Positions 47,679 through 56,386 of a stretch of DNA of 64,000 bases are shown here, piece by piece. The position numbers and the translations under genes are program-made. Where the stretch lies: contig RHGM01000001.1 of the NCBI GenBank assembly GCA_003724185.1, positions 62,001 through 126,000 on the forward strand, read 5' to 3'. The notes under the pieces are model-generated. The model saw nothing but the letters and a program-made list of their open reading frames with translations. It had not been told where the DNA came from and made no database searches. Each line of letters opens with the position of its first letter. Within the stretch, counting starts at the first letter, position 1. Origin of the DNA: Porphyrobacter sp. IPPAS B-1204 (GTDB lineage Bacteria > Pseudomonadota > Alphaproteobacteria > Sphingomonadales > Sphingomonadaceae).

Positions 47679-48869
47679 ATGGGATGGGATGCACTTCGCA
47701 CAGCAACCTGGCTCGGCGAAAGCCGGGCACGCGGCTATCTTGTCCTGCTGGCGCTGGTGAATATCGCCGCGCTGGCCATTCTGCTGGTGACGTCAAGAGG
47801 AGGCGTTGACCGCAACGGTTTCCTGATCGGCACCGATTTCATCAGCTTCTGGACATCGGGCCGGATGCTGGTGGCGGGCGAGGATGTCTATGACACGCTG
47901 GCCCATGTCACCGCGCAGCGCGAATTCTACACGCTGCCGGGCGAATACACCGCCTTCTTCTATCCGCCCAATTTCCTGCCGTTTGTCTGGCCACTGGGGC
48001 TGCTGCCCTATTTCCCGGCGTTGGCAGCTTGGCTGGTTGTGACCGGCGCGGCGTGGCTGGCGAGTGTACGGATGTGGTTCCGGGCGCTCGGGCTGAAGGG
48101 GCCGGGGATCGTCCTGATCGCAGCTTTCCCCCCGGTGATCGTAACGCTGACCCACGGGCAGACCGCATTTCTGGTCGGGGCCTTGCTGGGCGCGGGGCTG
48201 CTGCTGGTGCGGGATCGTCCGTGGCTGGCGGGGCTGCTGATCGGGCTGGCGACGATCAAGCCGCAGTTCGGCCTGCTGGTGCCGGTTGCCTTGCTGGCGA
48301 GCGGGCAGTGGCGCACGATTGCTGGCGCAGGCGCGTCGGCGCTGGGGCTGGCGGGGCTGGCAACGCTCGCATTCGGGCCGCAGGTCTGGACGGACTGGAT
48401 CGCCATCACACAGACCGCCAGCAGCGCGACCGACAGCGGCACGATCGGCTTTGCCAAGATGGTCAGCCTGTTTACGGGTTTGCGGCTGATCGGGGTGCCG
48501 AGCGCCGCTGCAATGGTGGTGCAGGCTGGCGTCACGCTGGCGCTGGTCGCCGCTGTGGCGCAGGCGAGCTGGCGGCGCGACTTCACGCCGGGCCTTGCTG
48601 CGCTGGTCCTCGCAGGCGCGCCGCTGGCGACGCCGTTCGTGCTCGATTACGATATGGTGCTGACCGCCTTCCCGCTTGCCTACCTGTTCGCGCGCGGCCG
48701 GTCAGAAGGTTTTGCCGATTGGGAGCGGATCACGATCCTCGCCGTCTTTGCCGGGGCCGCCTTCGCCCGCCCGCTGGCGGTGAGCGCGGGCGTCCCGATC
48801 ATGCCATGGCTGCTGATCGCGCTGTTCGTGGTGGTTTGGCGGCGTGTGCGGGCCGAGAGCCCAAGCTAG
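47679..48869 (+). CDS. GT87/DUF2029-family membrane glycosyltransferase-like protein
   Basis: 396-aa polytopic membrane protein with about ten hydrophobic segments. DUF2029/GT87 members include polyprenol-phosphomannose-dependent mannosyltransferases. Supporting segments are the first loop GTDFISFWTSGRMLVAGEDV with a catalytic-type acidic residue, YTAFFYPPNFLPFVWPL, and GLATIKPQFGLLVPVALLAS. The start at ATG 47679 (MGWDALRTATWLG) has a GGGAGA ribosome site; the frame upstream lacks hydrophobic or conserved residues. The acceptor is unknown. Confidence 0.85.
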   Translation: MGWDALRTATWLGESRARGYLVLLALVNIAALAILLVTSRGGVDRNGFLIGTDFISFWTSGRMLVAGEDVYDTLAHVTAQREFYTLPGEYTAFFYPPNFLPFVWPLGLLPYFPALAAWLVVTGAAWLASVRMWFRALGLKGPGIVLIAAFPPVIVTLTHGQTAFLVGALLGAGLLLVRDRPWLAGLLIGLATIKPQFGLLVPVALLASGQWRTIAGAGASALGLAGLATLAFGPQVWTDWIAITQTASSATDSGTIGFAKMVSLFTGLRLIGVPSAAAMVVQAGVTLALVAAVAQASWRRDFTPGLAALVLAGAPLATPFVLDYDMVLTAFPLAYLFARGRSEGFADWERITILAVFAGAAFARPLAVSAGVPIMPWLLIALFVVVWRRVRAESPS

Positions 48870-49234
48870 AGCCGGGCGGCTGCACCAAGGCAGACGAATG
48901 CCCATTGCGCCGCCATCATCAGCCCTGTCGCAATCTGCCAAGCAGGGCCTGCATCTTTCATGCCGCGCTCCCACGTCCATCCTGCAAGGCCAAGTGTTGC
49001 GAGGGTGCAGAGCGCAATCGTGATCCATCCCGAATTGCCGGCCAGCATGATGAACAGGCCGAACAGCACGATCATCTGCAACAGGAACGCGCCTGCAAAC
49101 CATGCGATCGGGATCGGGCGGTAGGCGGCATCGGGGATATGCCAATCGGGCAGCGCGCTGTCCGGCCGCGACAGGCGGCGTTCACCTGCCATGATGTCCT
49201 CCTCGCGCGGGTCGGGATAGGGGCTGTCAGGCAT
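48866..49234 (-). CDS. Small two-pass membrane protein downstream of parE
   Basis: Unknown function. 122 residues with a polar N-terminus (about 45 residues) containing DWHIPDAAYRPIPIAWFAGA, followed by three hydrophobic segments (about 45-65, 72-88, 100-120). The ATG at 49234 overlaps the parE stop by 8 nt, so it is co-translated with parE. Its tail overlaps the convergent GT87 gene by 4 bp. Confidence 0.68.
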   Translation of the reverse strand: MPDSPYPDPREEDIMAGERRLSRPDSALPDWHIPDAAYRPIPIAWFAGAFLLQMIVLFGLFIMLAGNSGWITIALCTLATLGLAGWTWERGMKDAGPAWQIATGLMMAAQWAFVCLGAAARL

Positions 49235-51224
49235 CAATCAGATCGCGGTCAATCTCGCCTGCGCGGTTCTGGATGAAGTTGAAGCGGTGTTCGGGATTGC
49301 GCCCCATAAGCTCGTCCACCAACCGCGCCACGCCCGCCCGGTCCTCGAACTCCTGTGGCAGGGTGATGCGGATCAGCCCGCGGGTTTCGGGCGCCATCGT
49401 GGTTTCGCGCAGCTGCTGCGGATTCATTTCGCCCAGACCCTTGAAGCGGGCGACCTCGACCTTCTTGCCCTTGAACACCGTGGCTTCAAGCTCCGCACGG
49501 GCAGCCTCGTCGCGGGCGTAGCGGCTCTCCTTGCCTGCGGTCAGGCGGTAGAGCGGGGGCTGGGCGAGGAACAGGTGCCCGCGCTTCACGATGTCGGGCA
49601 TTTCCTGAAAGAAGAACGTCATTAGCAGCGTGGCGATATGCGCGCCGTCCACGTCCGCATCGGTCATGATGATGACGCGGTCATAACGCAGATTGTCGGC
49701 GTTACAGTCCTTGCGGGTGCCGCAGCCCAGAGCCAGCGCCAGATCGGCGATTTCGGAATTGGCGCGGATCTTGTCGGCGGTGGCGCTGGCGACGTTGAGG
49801 ATCTTGCCGCGGATTGGCAGGATCGCCTGCGACTTGCGATCCCGTGCCTGCTTGGCACTGCCGCCCGCAGAATCGCCTTCAACGATGAACAATTCGGTTT
49901 CGCGTCCGCCTTCGCCGCTGCAATCAGTCAGCTTGCCGGGCAGGCGCAGCTTCTTGGCGTTGGTCGCGGTTTTGCGCTTGATCTCGCGTTCCTGCTTGCG
50001 CTTCAGACGTTCGTCCATGCGCTCCATCACCTCGCCGAGCAGCGCTTTGCCGCGCTCCATGTTGTCGGTGAGGAAGTGGTCGAAATGATCGCGCACAGCG
50101 TTTTCAACCAGACGCGCCGCCTCGGGCGAGGTCAGGCGGTCCTTGGTCTGTGACTGGAACTGCGGATCGCGGATGAACACGCTGAGCATCACCTCCGCGC
50201 CGGTCATGACGTCGTCGGCCGTGATGTCCTTGGCCTTCTTCGCGCCGACCAGCTCGCCGAAGGCACGAAGCCCCCGCGTCAGCGCGGTGCGCAGGCCCTG
50301 TTCATGGGTGCCTCCATCGGGGGTGGGCACGGTGTTGCAATACCAGCTTGTCGCGCCGTCGGAATAAAGCGGCCAGGCGATGGCCCATTCGACCCGGCCT
50401 TGCCCGACGCCGCCCACTTCCGGGAAGTCCTGCGAGCCGTTGAAGGGCTGGGCGGTGACGCACTCCCGGCTGCCCACCTGTTCGGCCAAGTGATCGGCAA
50501 GGCCGCCGGGGAACTTGAACGTGGCCTCGGCCGGAACCTCTTCACTCGCCAGCGAGGGGGCGCATTTCCAGCGGATTTCCACCCCGGCGAACAGATAGGC
50601 CTTTGACCGTGCCAGCTTGAACAACCGCTTGGGGTTGAACTTGCGGTCGCCGAAAATCTCCTCGTCCGGGACAAAGCTGACGGTTGTACCGCGCCGGTTG
50701 GGCGTGGGGCCAAGGTTCTGTATCTTGCCTTGCGTCACCCCGCGCGAGAATTCCTGTGCATACAGCTGCTTGTCCCGCGCCACCTCGACGCGGGTGTGCA
50801 CCGACAGGGCATTGACCACGCTGATGCCGACCCCGTGCAAGCCGCCGCTGGTCGCATAGGCCTTGCCCGAGAACTTGCCGCCAGAATGGAGTGTCGAAAG
50901 GATCACCTCCAGCGTCGACTTGCCCGGGAACTTGGGGTGTTCATCGACCGGAATGCCGCGCCCGTTATCGGCGATGCTCAGGCGATTGCCTTCATCAAGC
51001 CGCACCTCGATCCGCGTCGCATGGCCTGCCACCGCCTCGTCCATCGCGTTGTCGAGCACTTCGGCGGCAAGGTGGTGGAAGGCGCGGTCGTCCGTCCCGC
51101 CGATATACATGCCGGGGCGGCGGCGCACCGGTTCCAGCCCTTCGAGCACCTCGATGGCGGAAGCGTTGTAATCGCCGCTCGATGTGGGGGTGTTGGCGAA
51201 GAGGTCGTCAGGGGTGGTGGACAT
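49227..51224 (-). CDS. parE: DNA topoisomerase IV subunit B
   Basis: ATPase subunit of topoisomerase IV, which decatenates daughter chromosomes. The 665-aa protein contains the GHKL ATPase (EVLDNAMDEAVAGH; DNGRGIPVDEHPKF; TSGGLHGVGISVVNALS), the transducer domain, and the TOPRIM domain (FIVEGDSAGGSAKQARDRKS; DADVDGAHIATLLMTFFF). The C-terminal FKGLGEMNPQQLRETTM distinguishes it from GyrB, which has a longer tail. parC is not in the window. Confidence 0.96.
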   Translation of the reverse strand: MSTTPDDLFANTPTSSGDYNASAIEVLEGLEPVRRRPGMYIGGTDDRAFHHLAAEVLDNAMDEAVAGHATRIEVRLDEGNRLSIADNGRGIPVDEHPKFPGKSTLEVILSTLHSGGKFSGKAYATSGGLHGVGISVVNALSVHTRVEVARDKQLYAQEFSRGVTQGKIQNLGPTPNRRGTTVSFVPDEEIFGDRKFNPKRLFKLARSKAYLFAGVEIRWKCAPSLASEEVPAEATFKFPGGLADHLAEQVGSRECVTAQPFNGSQDFPEVGGVGQGRVEWAIAWPLYSDGATSWYCNTVPTPDGGTHEQGLRTALTRGLRAFGELVGAKKAKDITADDVMTGAEVMLSVFIRDPQFQSQTKDRLTSPEAARLVENAVRDHFDHFLTDNMERGKALLGEVMERMDERLKRKQEREIKRKTATNAKKLRLPGKLTDCSGEGGRETELFIVEGDSAGGSAKQARDRKSQAILPIRGKILNVASATADKIRANSEIADLALALGCGTRKDCNADNLRYDRVIIMTDADVDGAHIATLLMTFFFQEMPDIVKRGHLFLAQPPLYRLTAGKESRYARDEAARAELEATVFKGKKVEVARFKGLGEMNPQQLRETTMAPETRGLIRITLPQEFEDRAGVARLVDELMGRNPEHRFNFIQNRAGEIDRDLIDA

Positions 51225-51280
51225 GCAGGCGGTATAGGCCCTCCGCCCGCACCCTCACAAGCCACCCCCGGTGGTTTTAC

Positions 51281-52486
51281 TCAGCGACCAAAGCCGGTTG
51301 GCGCGGGATCGACCGGCGACACCTCTCCGCCTTTGATCTCGCGCACCTCAAGCGCCCGCTCCACAACGCCGTTGCGGCCGAAGCGGAACGCGCCATCGAC
51401 ACCCAGGAACCCGCCTTTGTCGTACAGCTCGGCCTTGGGGAAAGGCGTGCCAACCTTCCAGTCGCGTGCCACGCGCAGCGTCAACAGCACCGCGTCATAA
51501 CCCAGCGTGGCCGTCCGGTAGGGTTGCGCTCCAAAGCGCGAGGCATAGCTATCGGCAAAGCGCCGGTAGCGCTGATCAGAGACGGCCGCGAACAACGCGC
51601 CTTCCAGCGCCGGGGCGCGGGCGAGGGTGGAATCCCCGCTCCAAAGCTCGGTGCCGAGAATGCGTGCACGGTTGCGGCCCGGCTTGTTCAGTTCGCCCGC
51701 CGCATCCACGCCCAGCCTCGCGCTATCGGCAATCAGCACCGTGTCGAAACCACCCGCAGCCCGTAGCCGCGCTGCCGCACTGACGATCGAGGTGTTGCCA
51801 CGCGCATAGGTTTCCTTGCGCGCAAGGCTGCCGCCATAATCGCGCAAGGCGTTCTCCAGCGCGGAAAAGGCGCGGGCACCGTAATCGCCATCGGGTGCCA
51901 GCACAGCGAAACGGGTCGCCCCGCGCCCGCGCGCAAACTGGACCGACCGCCGGATCGATTGTTCGGGCAGGTGCCCGATCACGAACACATCAGGGCTGGC
52001 CACGCTCGCATCATTGGCAAAGGCGATCACCGGAACGCCCGCAGGCCTCGCGGCGGCCTGTACGGCGGGGACAGCATCGGCGCTCAGCGGGCCAAGGATC
52101 AGTTTGTTGCCATCCGCGATGGCCTTTTGTGCTGCAGTGCCAATGCCTTGCGATGTGTCATAGGTGGTGATACGCAAATTGTCCGCGTTGGTATCAAGCA
52201 GCGCCATGGTGGTGGCGTTGGCAATCGCTTGGCCCACCGGCGCGGTATCGCCGCTCATCGGCACCAGCAGGGCGATGCGGTGGCGGCCAGTGTCGGTCGG
52301 CAGCGCAGTCGCCGAAGGTTCGGGCGCCGGGGCTGGCGCGGGAGCCGTCGCAACGTCGGTCTTGGGGATGACCTGACAGCCTGCCGCCAGCATCGCCGCG
52401 CCCGCCAGCGCGAGGTTCCGCCCTGTTAGCGCCTGCGCACCATGTGCCAGACATGCGGCCCAATCCGCCGTGTTCCAAAGCTTCAT
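51281..52486 (-). CDS. LpoA/YraM-like penicillin-binding-protein activator lipoprotein
   Basis: Periplasmic-binding-protein-fold lipoprotein; the E. coli relative LpoA activates PBP1A. Start at ATG 52486 (MKLWNTADWAACLAHGAQ), 401 aa. A lipobox MLAAGC at about residue 37 follows a hydrophobic stretch. The binding fold is seen in HRIALLVPMSGDTAPVGQA, NKLILGPLSADAVPAVQAAA, VIAFANDASVASPDVFVIGH and AVLAPDGDYGARAFSALENA. Only the C-terminal half of E. coli LpoA is present; the TPR half is missing, as usual in alphaproteobacteria. It is divergent from rsmI, with 26 bp between starts. Confidence 0.88.
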   Translation of the reverse strand: MKLWNTADWAACLAHGAQALTGRNLALAGAAMLAAGCQVIPKTDVATAPAPAPAPEPSATALPTDTGRHRIALLVPMSGDTAPVGQAIANATTMALLDTNADNLRITTYDTSQGIGTAAQKAIADGNKLILGPLSADAVPAVQAAARPAGVPVIAFANDASVASPDVFVIGHLPEQSIRRSVQFARGRGATRFAVLAPDGDYGARAFSALENALRDYGGSLARKETYARGNTSIVSAAARLRAAGGFDTVLIADSARLGVDAAGELNKPGRNRARILGTELWSGDSTLARAPALEGALFAAVSDQRYRRFADSYASRFGAQPYRTATLGYDAVLLTLRVARDWKVGTPFPKAELYDKGGFLGVDGAFRFGRNGVVERALEVREIKGGEVSPVDPAPTGFGR

Positions 52487-52512
52487 TCTTGCCGACCCCT
52501 CAGTCGTGCTCC

Positions 52513-53385
52513 ATGAGCAGGCCGATGAGACCTGCGGAGCTGCCATCCATCCCCGCGTGGGAACCCGTACCCGGGCTGTATATCGTTGCGACCCCGATTG
52601 GCAATCTCGGCGATATCACGCTGCGTGCGCTGGCGGTTTTGCAAGGGGCGGCGCTGGTTGCCTGCGAAGACACGCGGGTTACAGGCAAACTGTTGAAACA
52701 TTTCGGAATCAAGGCGCGGCTGCAACGGCTTGACGATCATGCCTCCCCCGAAACCCGCACCCGGATCATCGACGAGGCGAGGCATGCGCCGGTTGCGCTG
52801 GTGAGCGATGCAGGTACGCCGCTGATCTCCGATCCGGGATACCGACTGGTGCGTGAGGCACGCGCTGCGGGCGTCATCGTGACGAGCATTCCCGGCCCCT
52901 GCGCGGCGGTTTCGGCGCTCGCTATCGCCGGACTGCCGAGTGATCGTTTCCTCTTTGCAGGATTTCTGCCCGTCAAGGACAAGGCGCGGCGTGAGACGCT
53001 TGAGGGGCTGGCGGACGTCGCCGCGACCCTGGTGTTTTACGAAACCGCGCCCCGGATCGAACGCAGCCTTGCCGCCATCGCCGAACTGTGGCCGCAGCGC
53101 GAGGTCGCTGTCGCACGCGAACTGACCAAGCTGCACGAGGAATGCCGCACCGGCACCGCCGCTGCGCTTGCCGCGCATTACGCCGCGCATCCGCCCAAGG
53201 GCGAGATCGTCCTGCTGATCGGCCCGCCTGACGAGGCCGAGGCTCCGGTGCAGGACACCGACGCCCTGCTGCGCGCCGCGCTGGCGGATGCCGGGCCGGG
53301 CAAGGCCGCAGGGCAGGTCGCCAAGGCCACCGGGATCGACCGCGCCGTGCTTTATGCCCGGGCGCTGGAGCTGAAGGGCGAATGA
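52513..53385 (+). CDS. rsmI: 16S rRNA (cytidine(1402)-2'-O)-methyltransferase
   Basis: Methylates C1402 in the decoding centre. 290 residues; the SPOUT-unrelated tetrapyrrole-methylase fold is shown by PGLYIVATPIGNLGDITLRA, ALVACEDTRVTGKLLKHFGI, VALVSDAGTPLISDPGYRLV and VTSIPGPCAAVSALAIAGLP. ATG 52513 is closest to the usual start. The next gene yraN overlaps by 4 nt. The order rsmI-yraN with an lpoA-like neighbour resembles the yraL-yraM-yraN cluster of gammaproteobacteria, except that lpoA is inverted. Confidence 0.96.
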   Translation: MSRPMRPAELPSIPAWEPVPGLYIVATPIGNLGDITLRALAVLQGAALVACEDTRVTGKLLKHFGIKARLQRLDDHASPETRTRIIDEARHAPVALVSDAGTPLISDPGYRLVREARAAGVIVTSIPGPCAAVSALAIAGLPSDRFLFAGFLPVKDKARRETLEGLADVAATLVFYETAPRIERSLAAIAELWPQREVAVARELTKLHEECRTGTAAALAAHYAAHPPKGEIVLLIGPPDEAEAPVQDTDALLRAALADAGPGKAAGQVAKATGIDRAVLYARALELKGE

Positions 53386-53759
53386 CCGAACCGCGCACCC
53401 CCGAAGCGCGCCGCGATGCCGACCAGCGCGGGCGCGAAGGCGAGGCCGAGGCAGCGATGTGGCTCGCCGCGCAAGGCTGGCAAATCGTCGCCGAGCGGGT
53501 GAAGACCAAGGCGGGCGAGATCGATCTTATCGCCAAACGCACCGGCCTCGTCGCCTTTGTCGAGGTCAAGTGGCGTGCCCGCGCCGCCAGCCTCGCCGAT
53601 GCAATCGACGAACGCCGCCTCAAGCGCGTGGCAGCGGCGGCCGAATGGGTGTGGCAGGACTATGCGACAGACGGAGAGGACATCCGCATCGATGTCATCC
53701 TGCTTGCGCCCGGCGCCAAGCCGACCCACATCGAAAACGCATGGATGCCCTTTACATAA
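53382..53759 (+). CDS. YraN/UPF0102 family nuclease-like protein
   Basis: Small (125 aa) protein with a restriction-endonuclease-like fold, role unknown. Catalytic-type residues are in GREGEAEAAMWLAAQGW, KAGEIDLIAKRTGLVAFVEV (D-ExK pattern) and KWRARAASLADAI. The ATG overlaps the rsmI stop (ATGA), so the two genes are coupled. A pair of inverted repeats follows. Confidence 0.9.
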   Translation: MTEPRTPEARRDADQRGREGEAEAAMWLAAQGWQIVAERVKTKAGEIDLIAKRTGLVAFVEVKWRARAASLADAIDERRLKRVAAAAEWVWQDYATDGEDIRIDVILLAPGAKPTHIENAWMPFT

Positions 53760-53765
53760 CCCCAT

Positions 53766-53856
53766 CCGTTCGCCCTGAGCTTGTCGAAGGGCCGTACTTT
53801 TTTCTAAACCGCCGCTCCGAAGCAAAACGGTGCTTCGACAAGCTCAGCACGAACGG
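53766..53856. repeat. Pair of inverted 24-bp REP-like repeats
   Basis: Left arm at 53766-53789 and right arm at 53833-53856 are inverted copies with two mismatches, sharing CTTCGACAAGCTCAG and CGAACGG. The 43-bp spacer holds TTTTTTCT. The consensus CTTCGACAAGCTCAGGNCGAACGG is the type of dispersed palindrome common in sphingomonad genomes. It lies 6 bp after yraN, so it may also stabilise or terminate the yraN transcript. Confidence 0.75.
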
Positions 53857-53866
53857 ATTTTGAAGC

Positions 53867-54835
53867 ATGTCACTGAAGATCGCCGTCCAGATGGACCCCA
53901 TCGACCGGATCAATATCGCGGGCGACAGCTCTTTTGCGCTGATGCTGAGCGCGCAGGCGCGCGGCTACACGCTGTATGAATACAACGTCGAAAGCCTGAC
54001 GCTGGACGAGGATGATCGCCTGTTCGCCCATGCCTATCCGGTGATGGTGCAACGGGTGGAGGGCGATCATTTCACCCGCGGCGAACAGGTCAGGCTTGAT
54101 CTGGGGCGCGATGTTGATGTCGTCCTGATGCGGCAGGATCCGCCGTTCCACATGGGTTATATCACCGCCACCCACATGCTGGAGCGGATCGGGGCGGAGA
54201 CGCTGGTGGTCAATGATCCCGCCAATGTGCGCAACAGCCCCGAAAAGGTGATGGTGCTGAACTACCGCCATTTCATGCCGCCAACGCTGGTGACGCGCAG
54301 CGTGGACGAGGTGCGCCGCTTCATGACGAAGCACGGCGCCATCGTGGTCAAACCGATTCACGGCAATGGCGGCAAGGCGATCTTCCGCATCGGTGAAAAC
54401 GCCGAAAACCTGACCGCTCTGTTCGAGGTTTTCAACCAGACCTGGCCCGAACCGCATATGGTCCAGCCCTTCCTCCCCGAAGTCGCCAAGGGCGACAAGC
54501 GGATCGTGTTGATCGATGGCGAAGTGGCGGGCGCCATCAACCGCGTTCCGGGCGAGGGCGAATTCCGGTCAAACCTTGCCATGGGCGGATCGGCGCAGGC
54601 AACGCAGCTCACCCAGCGCGAGCTGGAAATCTGCGAGGCACTGAGCCCGGATCTGAAGCGTCTTGGCCTCACCTTTGTGGGCATCGACGTGATCGGCGGG
54701 CATTGGCTGACCGAAATCAACGTCACCTCGCCCACCGGCATCGTGGCGATTGACCGCTTCAACAACACTGATACGGCGGGAATGATCTGGGACGCGATCG
54801 GCCGGCGCCTGGCCGAGCGCCGCGCCGCAGCATAG
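53867..54835 (+). CDS. gshB: Glutathione synthetase
   Basis: Ligates gamma-glutamylcysteine and glycine using ATP. The 322-aa ATP-grasp enzyme shows KIAVQMDPIDRINIAGDSSF, VVLMRQDPPFHMGYITATHM, VKPIHGNGGKAIFRIGEN, the metal-binding end ITEINVTSPTGIVAIDRF, and a C-terminal helix. The start at ATG 53867 (MSLKIAVQMDP) is standard. Unlinked to gshA here. Confidence 0.97.
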   Translation: MSLKIAVQMDPIDRINIAGDSSFALMLSAQARGYTLYEYNVESLTLDEDDRLFAHAYPVMVQRVEGDHFTRGEQVRLDLGRDVDVVLMRQDPPFHMGYITATHMLERIGAETLVVNDPANVRNSPEKVMVLNYRHFMPPTLVTRSVDEVRRFMTKHGAIVVKPIHGNGGKAIFRIGENAENLTALFEVFNQTWPEPHMVQPFLPEVAKGDKRIVLIDGEVAGAINRVPGEGEFRSNLAMGGSAQATQLTQRELEICEALSPDLKRLGLTFVGIDVIGGHWLTEINVTSPTGIVAIDRFNNTDTAGMIWDAIGRRLAERRAAA

Positions 54836-54861
54836 CCTCTCCCGTTACGGATAATGACACA

Positions 54862-55479
54862 ATGACCGAATACCTGATCGATCTGGTCGAGGCCTGGGGT
54901 TACCTCGGCGTCGCCATCGCGATGTTCCTTGAAAACGTCTTCCCGCCAATCCCGTCTGAGGTGATCATGGGGTTGACCGGCATGGCCGTCGCCGATGGCA
55001 AGCTGAATTTCGGCGGAGCGGTCGCTGCCGGGACACTGGGCGCGGTGTTTGGCAATTGGGTGTGGTACTGGATCGGCCGGACCGTCGGATACGAGAGGTT
55101 CCGCCCGCTGATCGATCGCTATGGCCGGTGGCTGACGCTTGACTGGGCCGAGGTCGAAAAGATCGTCGGCATTTTCAAGCGGTTCGATGGTGCGATCGTG
55201 TTCTGGGCGCGGTTTCTGCCACAGGTGCGCACGATGATCTCGCTCCCGGCGGGGATGCTGCTGATGGGCCAGCTGCGGTTTCTCATGTGGACATTGCTGG
55301 GCACCGGCGTGTGGAACTCGGTGCTGATCGGCGCAGGTTACATCCTGCGCAACGAATTCAGCCAGTTTGACGAATATTACGGCTGGGTTGCGGTGGTGAT
55401 GATTGCAGCGGTGGTGCTGCTTTATCTCTATCGCGTGATCACCTGGAAGCCCGCCAAGGCCGGCGCCGGCAAGGACTGA
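54862..55479 (+). CDS. DedA-family membrane protein
   Basis: Inner-membrane protein of the DedA/SNARE-associated family, which includes undecaprenyl-phosphate and lipid transporters. The 205 residues hold the family motifs GVAIAMFLENVFPPIPSEVI, NWVWYWIGRTVGYERF, GAIVFWARFLPQVRTMISLP (the conserved ArgPro segment) and GMLLMGQLRF. It follows gshB after 26 bp and converges with xerC 16 bp away. Confidence 0.93.
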   Translation: MTEYLIDLVEAWGYLGVAIAMFLENVFPPIPSEVIMGLTGMAVADGKLNFGGAVAAGTLGAVFGNWVWYWIGRTVGYERFRPLIDRYGRWLTLDWAEVEKIVGIFKRFDGAIVFWARFLPQVRTMISLPAGMLLMGQLRFLMWTLLGTGVWNSVLIGAGYILRNEFSQFDEYYGWVAVVMIAAVVLLYLYRVITWKPAKAGAGKD

Positions 55480-55495
55480 CGCCTGCCTGCTCCCC

Positions 55496-56386
55496 CTAAC
55501 CTCTGGGGTGGGCCTTGCGGTAATTCTCCAGCAGGCTCGCCGCATCGACACGGGTGTAGATCTGGGTTGAACCCAGCGACGCGTGGCCGAGCAGTTCCTG
55601 CAAGCTGCGCAGGTCCGCGCCCGCGCTGAGCAGGTGCGTGGCAAAGGAATGGCGCAGCGCGTGCGGGGTCGCGGTGTCGGGCAGGCCGAGCGCGCGGCGC
55701 GCCTTGGCCATGGCCCGCTGCACCACGCCGGGCGAAAGGGGGCCGCCCTTGACCCCTCGGAACAGCGGTTCATCCGGGGCGAGCGGCCATTCACACAGCC
55801 GTGCATATTCCGCCACTGCCGCCCGCGTGATCGGCAGCACCGGAACCACCCGCTGCTTGCCACCCTTGCCCGTCACCTGCAGCACCTCGCCAAGCGCCGC
55901 ATCGCGCCCGGTGAGCGACAGCGCCTCGGCGATACGCAGGCCTGATCCGTACATGAGCAACAGCACCGCCCGGTCGCGCGCGCCGATCCAGTCATCGGCG
56001 GCGAGGGTATCGACCAGTTCGATCAGATTCACCGCCTCGTCCGGAGTGACAGGGCGGGGCAGGCCCTTCTTGATGCGCGGCCCGCGCAGCCGGGGCGCGG
56101 CAGGATCGGGATCGCCGCTTTGCTGTCGGGCGAAGGCGATGAAGGCTTTGAGCGCCGAAAGCTCTCTTGCGGTGCTGGCATTGCCAAGGCCCTCGGCGCG
56201 GCGGGCGGCCAGATGGGCTCGCAGGGCGTGGGCTTCGGTGCCGGCAACCGCTTCCCAATCGTCAAGCCCGCCTGCCGCCACCAACCGCTGCGCGGCCGCG
56301 ACATAAGCGCGCACGGTGTGGGGGGATCGGCGGCGGTTCTCGGCAAGATGCGCCCGCCATTGCTCGATCAGCGCGGAGGCGGTCAT
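55496..56386 (-). CDS. xerC: Tyrosine recombinase XerC
   Basis: Site-specific recombinase that resolves chromosome dimers at dif with XerD. The 296-aa protein has an N-terminal SAM-like DNA-binding part and the catalytic domain, with all six residues visible: Arg in MYGSGLRIAEALSL, Lys in TGKGGKQRVVPV, HxxR in TPHALRHSFATHLL, His in LLGHASLGSTQIY and the Tyr nucleophile in QIYTRVD. The N-terminal length fits XerC better than a phage integrase. The stop-side neighbour is dedA; the start overlaps hemW by 4 nt. Confidence 0.92.
   Translation of the reverse strand: MTASALIEQWRAHLAENRRRSPHTVRAYVAAAQRLVAAGGLDDWEAVAGTEAHALRAHLAARRAEGLGNASTARELSALKAFIAFARQQSGDPDPAAPRLRGPRIKKGLPRPVTPDEAVNLIELVDTLAADDWIGARDRAVLLLMYGSGLRIAEALSLTGRDAALGEVLQVTGKGGKQRVVPVLPITRAAVAEYARLCEWPLAPDEPLFRGVKGGPLSPGVVQRAMAKARRALGLPDTATPHALRHSFATHLLSAGADLRSLQELLGHASLGSTQIYTRVDAASLLENYRKAHPRG

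Noticed and set aside
54140..54160. Second parS-like site in gshB (GTTCCACATGGG)
   Set aside because: Only the left half matches. Five or more mismatches to the consensus and coding location argue against it.
55496..56386. Phage or integron integrase marking a mobile element
   Set aside because: Length, N-terminal part and neighbourhood (hemW) fit housekeeping XerC. No att-like repeat, tRNA target or phage gene is adjacent.
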